In this document: piece after piece, positions 23,103 to 25,688 of the stretch
Position numbering within the stretch: the stretch's first letter is position 1
Layout of the letters: every line of letters starts with the position of its first letter
NCBI GenBank assembly: GCA_964408455.1
Contig: CAYOZN010000044.1
Location: forward strand, 1-25,688
Length of the DNA stretch: 25,688 bases
Direction: 5' to 3'
Origin: CAYOZN01 sp964408455
GTDB taxonomy: Bacteria; Planctomycetota; Phycisphaerae; UBA1845; UTPLA1
Position numbers and translations under genes: made by a program
The notes under the pieces: generated by a model
What the model was told of the DNA's origin: nothing
Databases searched by the model: none
Seen by the model: only the letters and a program-made list of their open reading frames with translations

Positions 23103-25658
23103 ATGTACCGACTGAGGACATTCACCATCGTGCCCGCCCTGCCGCGTCCGCTCGCGAGGCTGCGCGATCTGGCCTACAACTTCTGGTGGAGCTGGAACGG
23201 CGACGCCCGCGATCTCTTCCGCCGGCTCGATGCCGACCTGTGGGACGAAGTGCAGGGCAATCCCGTCCAGATGCTCGCCCACGTCTCCCAGAAACGCCTT
23301 GACCAGATGGCCCTCGATGAGGCCTACGTCGCCGAAATGGGCCGCGTCCTCGAGAGCTTCGATCGCTACATGACGCGCGATGCCTGGTTCCAGAAGGAGT
23401 TCGCCGAATACCGCGACGCCTGCATTGCCTACTTCTCCATGGAATTCGGCATCCATGAGAGCCTGCCCATCTATTCCGGCGGCCTGGGCATTCTCGCCGG
23501 CGATCATCTGAAAAGCGCAACCGATCTGGGAATTCCCCTCGTCGGTGTCGGTCTGCTCTATCGCCAGGGCTATTTTCAGCAGCGACTTTCGGTCGACGGC
23601 TGGCAGCTCGAGGAATACCCATCCCTCGACTTCTACCAGGTGCCCATCACCCCGGTCACCGGCGCCGACGGCAATCGCGTCGCCGTGCGCATCCCCATCG
23701 GCCCCCGCGAAGTCACCGTCCACGCTTGGAAGGCCCAGGTCGGACGCGTCCCGCTCTACCTGCTCGATACCGACCTGTTCGAGAACGCCCCCGAAGACCG
23801 CGAGATCACCATGCGGCTCTACGGCGGCAACGAGGAGATGCGCATCCGCCAGGAAGTGCTGCTCGGCATCGGCGGTCTGCGGATGCTGGAGGCGATCGGC
23901 CTGGTGCCGGACGCGTGTCACATGAACGAGGGGCACGCCGCCTTTCTGGCCCTCGAGCGTATCCGCCAGGTCATGTCGTCGCAGAAGCTCACGTTCGCCG
24001 AGGCGCGCGAGGCCGTCGCCCCAAGCCAGATCTTCACCACCCACACGCCCATCCCGGCAGGCATCGATCACTTTTCCAACGCCCTGCTGGAGACCTATAT
24101 CGCCCCCTATCTGCCACCGCTGCACCTCACGCTGCCGGAGCTCATCGCCATGGGCAAGATTAACCCCGGCGACGGCAAGGAACTGTTCTGCATGGCCGTG
24201 CTGGCCCTGCGGCTGGCCGGCATTGCCAACGGCGTCAGCGCCCTGCACGGTCACGTCTCGCGGGAAATGTGGGCCGGCGTCTGGCCGGGCGCCCCGCGCG
24301 ACGAAGTGCCGATCACGTCCATCACCAACGGCGTCCACACCAAGTCCTGGATATCGCAGGAGATTGCGCACCTGCTCGATCAATACGTCGGCCCGCAGCG
24401 CATCCTGGGCACCGAAAACCCCGAGCTCTGGCACCGCGTCGACGAAATTCCCGATCTCGAACTCTGGCGCGTGCATGAGCGCCGCCGCGTCGCCCTCATC
24501 GCCTTTGCCCGCCGCAAGGCCCGCGAACAGCTTCGCAGGCGCGGCGCGCCACCCTCCGAGGTGAAGTCCGCCGACGAAATCCTCGATCCCGAGGCCCTGA
24601 CCATCGGCTTCGCCCGCCGCTTCGCCCCCTACAAGCGCGGCTCCCTCATCTTCCGCGATCCTCAGCGACTGCTCCGCATCCTCGCCAATCCCGACCGCCC
24701 CGTGCAGATCATCTTCGCCGGCAAGGCCCATCCCCGCGACGACAAGGGCAAGGAAGTCATCAAGGAGATCATCGAGCAGGTCAACAGGCGCGAATTCCGC
24801 CGCCACATTCTCTTTCTGGAAAACTATGACATCTCGGTGGCACGACCACTGGTCCAGGGCGTGGACCTCTGGCTCAACAACCCCATCAAGCCGCGCGAAG
24901 CCTCCGGCACCAGCGGCATGAAGGTCGGCCCCAACGGCGGGCTCAACTTCTCGATTCTCGATGGCTGGTGGCCCGAGGCCTACGACGGCGAAAACGGCTG
25001 GGCCATCGACGAGGGTCGCATCTACGACGATTCGCAATACCGCGATCATCTCGAGAGCGAAGCCATCTACGAACTGCTCGAAAAAGAGATCGTGCCCCTC
25101 TTCTACGATCGCGGCGCCGACGGACTGCCGCGCGGCTGGATCGCGCGCATGAAGTCGTCCATGCGCACCGTGTCGCCCATGTTCAGCACCACGCGCATGC
25201 TCAAGGAATATGGCAGCCTGCTTTATGCCCCCGCCATCAAGCGCTGGCGCCATTTCAGCAGCGATGGCTTCCGCCCGGCCCGCGGCCTCTCGCAGTGGAA
25301 GGACAAACTTGGCGACCAGTGGAGCGCCGTCTCGGTCGAAGAAGTCCAGTCCGACGGCGGCAACGAACTTCCCGTGGGCGGGCAGATGGGCGTGCGGGCC
25401 AGGGTGCACCTGGGCGCCGTCTCACCCGACGATGTCGCCGTCGAACTTTATCACGGCCGCGTCGACACCTATGGCCGGCTCGTCGAGGGCTACAGCCAGA
25501 TCATGCAGTGCGAACAGCACCTCGAAAACGGCAGCTATTGGTTCCGCGGCGAGATTCCCTGCCGCCGCAGCGGCCAGCACGGCTACGCCGTCCGCGTGCT
25601 TCCGCGACATGCCGACCTGGCCCACCGCTTCGATACCGGGCTGATTCAGTGGGGATGA
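23103..25658 (+). CDS. Alpha-glucan (glycogen) phosphorylase, GT35
   Basis: 851 residues. It releases glucose-1-phosphate from the non-reducing ends of glycogen or maltodextrin with pyridoxal phosphate. An N-terminal DUF3417 region (LAYNFWWSWN at ~24-33) marks the distinct glgP subfamily found widely in bacteria and archaea, not the E. coli MalP/GlgP type. Other landmarks are YFSMEFGIHESLPIYSGGLG (~110-130), HMNEGHAAFL, FTTHTPIPAG, ITNGVHT, GFARRFAPYKR, IFAGKAHPRD, and the cofactor site EASGTSGMKVGPNGG with Lys607 as the PLP Schiff-base residue. The C-terminal ~120 residues form a beta-rich extension. A TATAAA box at 23081 might allow a short private transcript. No glycogen synthase or branching enzyme is within the window. 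Complete at both ends. Confidence 0.95.
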   Translation: MYRLRTFTIVPALPRPLARLRDLAYNFWWSWNGDARDLFRRLDADLWDEVQGNPVQMLAHVSQKRLDQMALDEAYVAEMGRVLESFDRYMTRDAWFQKEFAEYRDACIAYFSMEFGIHESLPIYSGGLGILAGDHLKSATDLGIPLVGVGLLYRQGYFQQRLSVDGWQLEEYPSLDFYQVPITPVTGADGNRVAVRIPIGPREVTVHAWKAQVGRVPLYLLDTDLFENAPEDREITMRLYGGNEEMRIRQEVLLGIGGLRMLEAIGLVPDACHMNEGHAAFLALERIRQVMSSQKLTFAEAREAVAPSQIFTTHTPIPAGIDHFSNALLETYIAPYLPPLHLTLPELIAMGKINPGDGKELFCMAVLALRLAGIANGVSALHGHVSREMWAGVWPGAPRDEVPITSITNGVHTKSWISQEIAHLLDQYVGPQRILGTENPELWHRVDEIPDLELWRVHERRRVALIAFARRKAREQLRRRGAPPSEVKSADEILDPEALTIGFARRFAPYKRGSLIFRDPQRLLRILANPDRPVQIIFAGKAHPRDDKGKEVIKEIIEQVNRREFRRHILFLENYDISVARPLVQGVDLWLNNPIKPREASGTSGMKVGPNGGLNFSILDGWWPEAYDGENGWAIDEGRIYDDSQYRDHLESEAIYELLEKEIVPLFYDRGADGLPRGWIARMKSSMRTVSPMFSTTRMLKEYGSLLYAPAIKRWRHFSSDGFRPARGLSQWKDKLGDQWSAVSVEEVQSDGGNELPVGGQMGVRARVHLGAVSPDDVAVELYHGRVDTYGRLVEGYSQIMQCEQHLENGSYWFRGEIPCRRSGQHGYAVRVLPRHADLAHRFDTGLIQWG

Positions 25659-25660
25659 CT

Positions 25661-25678
25661 GGCCCAGCCTTTCGGGCC
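25661..25678 (+). terminator. Possible terminator stem at the window end
   Basis: GGCCC-AGCCTTTC-GGGCC begins 2 bp after the phosphorylase stop. The window ends 10 bases later, so any T-tract cannot be judged. Confidence 0.3.
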
Positions 25679-25688
25679 GATGGCGCCC

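Noticed and set aside
22944..25409. 821-residue open frame opposite the phosphorylase
   Set aside because: The plus strand encodes a full GT35 enzyme; the antisense frame is open because third codon positions are mostly G or C. Its composition (rich in Ala, Asp, Gly, Val) shows no domain.

Overview
The window is GC-rich bacterial chromosome carrying about fifteen protein genes and one tRNA. I infer a planctomycete, most likely a relative of Phycisphaerae. The grounds are very large secreted proteins built from FG-GAP/ASPIC, NHL, Fn3 and Ig-like modules; a C-terminal dockerin whose second repeat reads ADLAAPFGVLD (the GC-type dockerin style I associate with Phycisphaerae); a Cys/Gly plus hydrophobic plus Arg C-terminal tail; and a LpxI-type lipid A enzyme. 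This is inference from protein style, since no rRNA or other phylogenetic marker lies in the window.

Left part (1-12703): a CAT-anticodon tRNA is followed by five consecutive genes for exported proteins. They are a 12-blade NHL protein (minus strand), a propeller-like lipoprotein, a 1575-residue FG-GAP/ASPIC giant, a small Cys-containing exported protein whose start overlaps the giant's stop codon (TAATG), and a subtilisin-like protease ending in Fn3 and dockerin modules (minus strand). The two largest propeller proteins both look like internal duplications: 6+6 NHL blades in one, and 7+7 calcium motifs with two ASPIC domains in the other. Together this is an island of cell-surface or secreted genes with no enzyme other than the protease.

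Middle (12842-15964): a small MORN_2 (YwqK-like) lipoprotein converges, with only 6 bp between the stop codons, on a tightly overlapping minus-strand trio. The trio is a zeta-toxin-type P-loop kinase, a 68-residue protein overlapping it by 8 nt, and a VWA-domain protein starting inside the small gene. A perfect TATAAT lies 8 nt before the kinase ATG, suggesting a nearly leaderless mRNA. I consider this trio the most interesting part of the window: the kinase has a small, non-epsilon, downstream partner and is linked to a VWA protein that lacks its usual MoxR ATPase neighbour.

Right part (16117-25688): mostly plus-strand housekeeping and carbohydrate genes. They are UDP-glucose dehydrogenase (ugd), M32 carboxypeptidase, endonuclease IV (nfo), a divergent DUF309 gene, lpxI, a UDP-hexose 4-epimerase-type SDR, and an alpha-glucan phosphorylase. 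Ugd, the epimerase and LpxI all act on nucleotide sugars for envelope polysaccharide or lipid A; the phosphorylase belongs to glycogen breakdown. Gaps between genes are all under 300 bp and hold several palindromes, some possibly terminators or dispersed repeats. No CRISPR array, insertion sequence, integrase or rRNA was seen.
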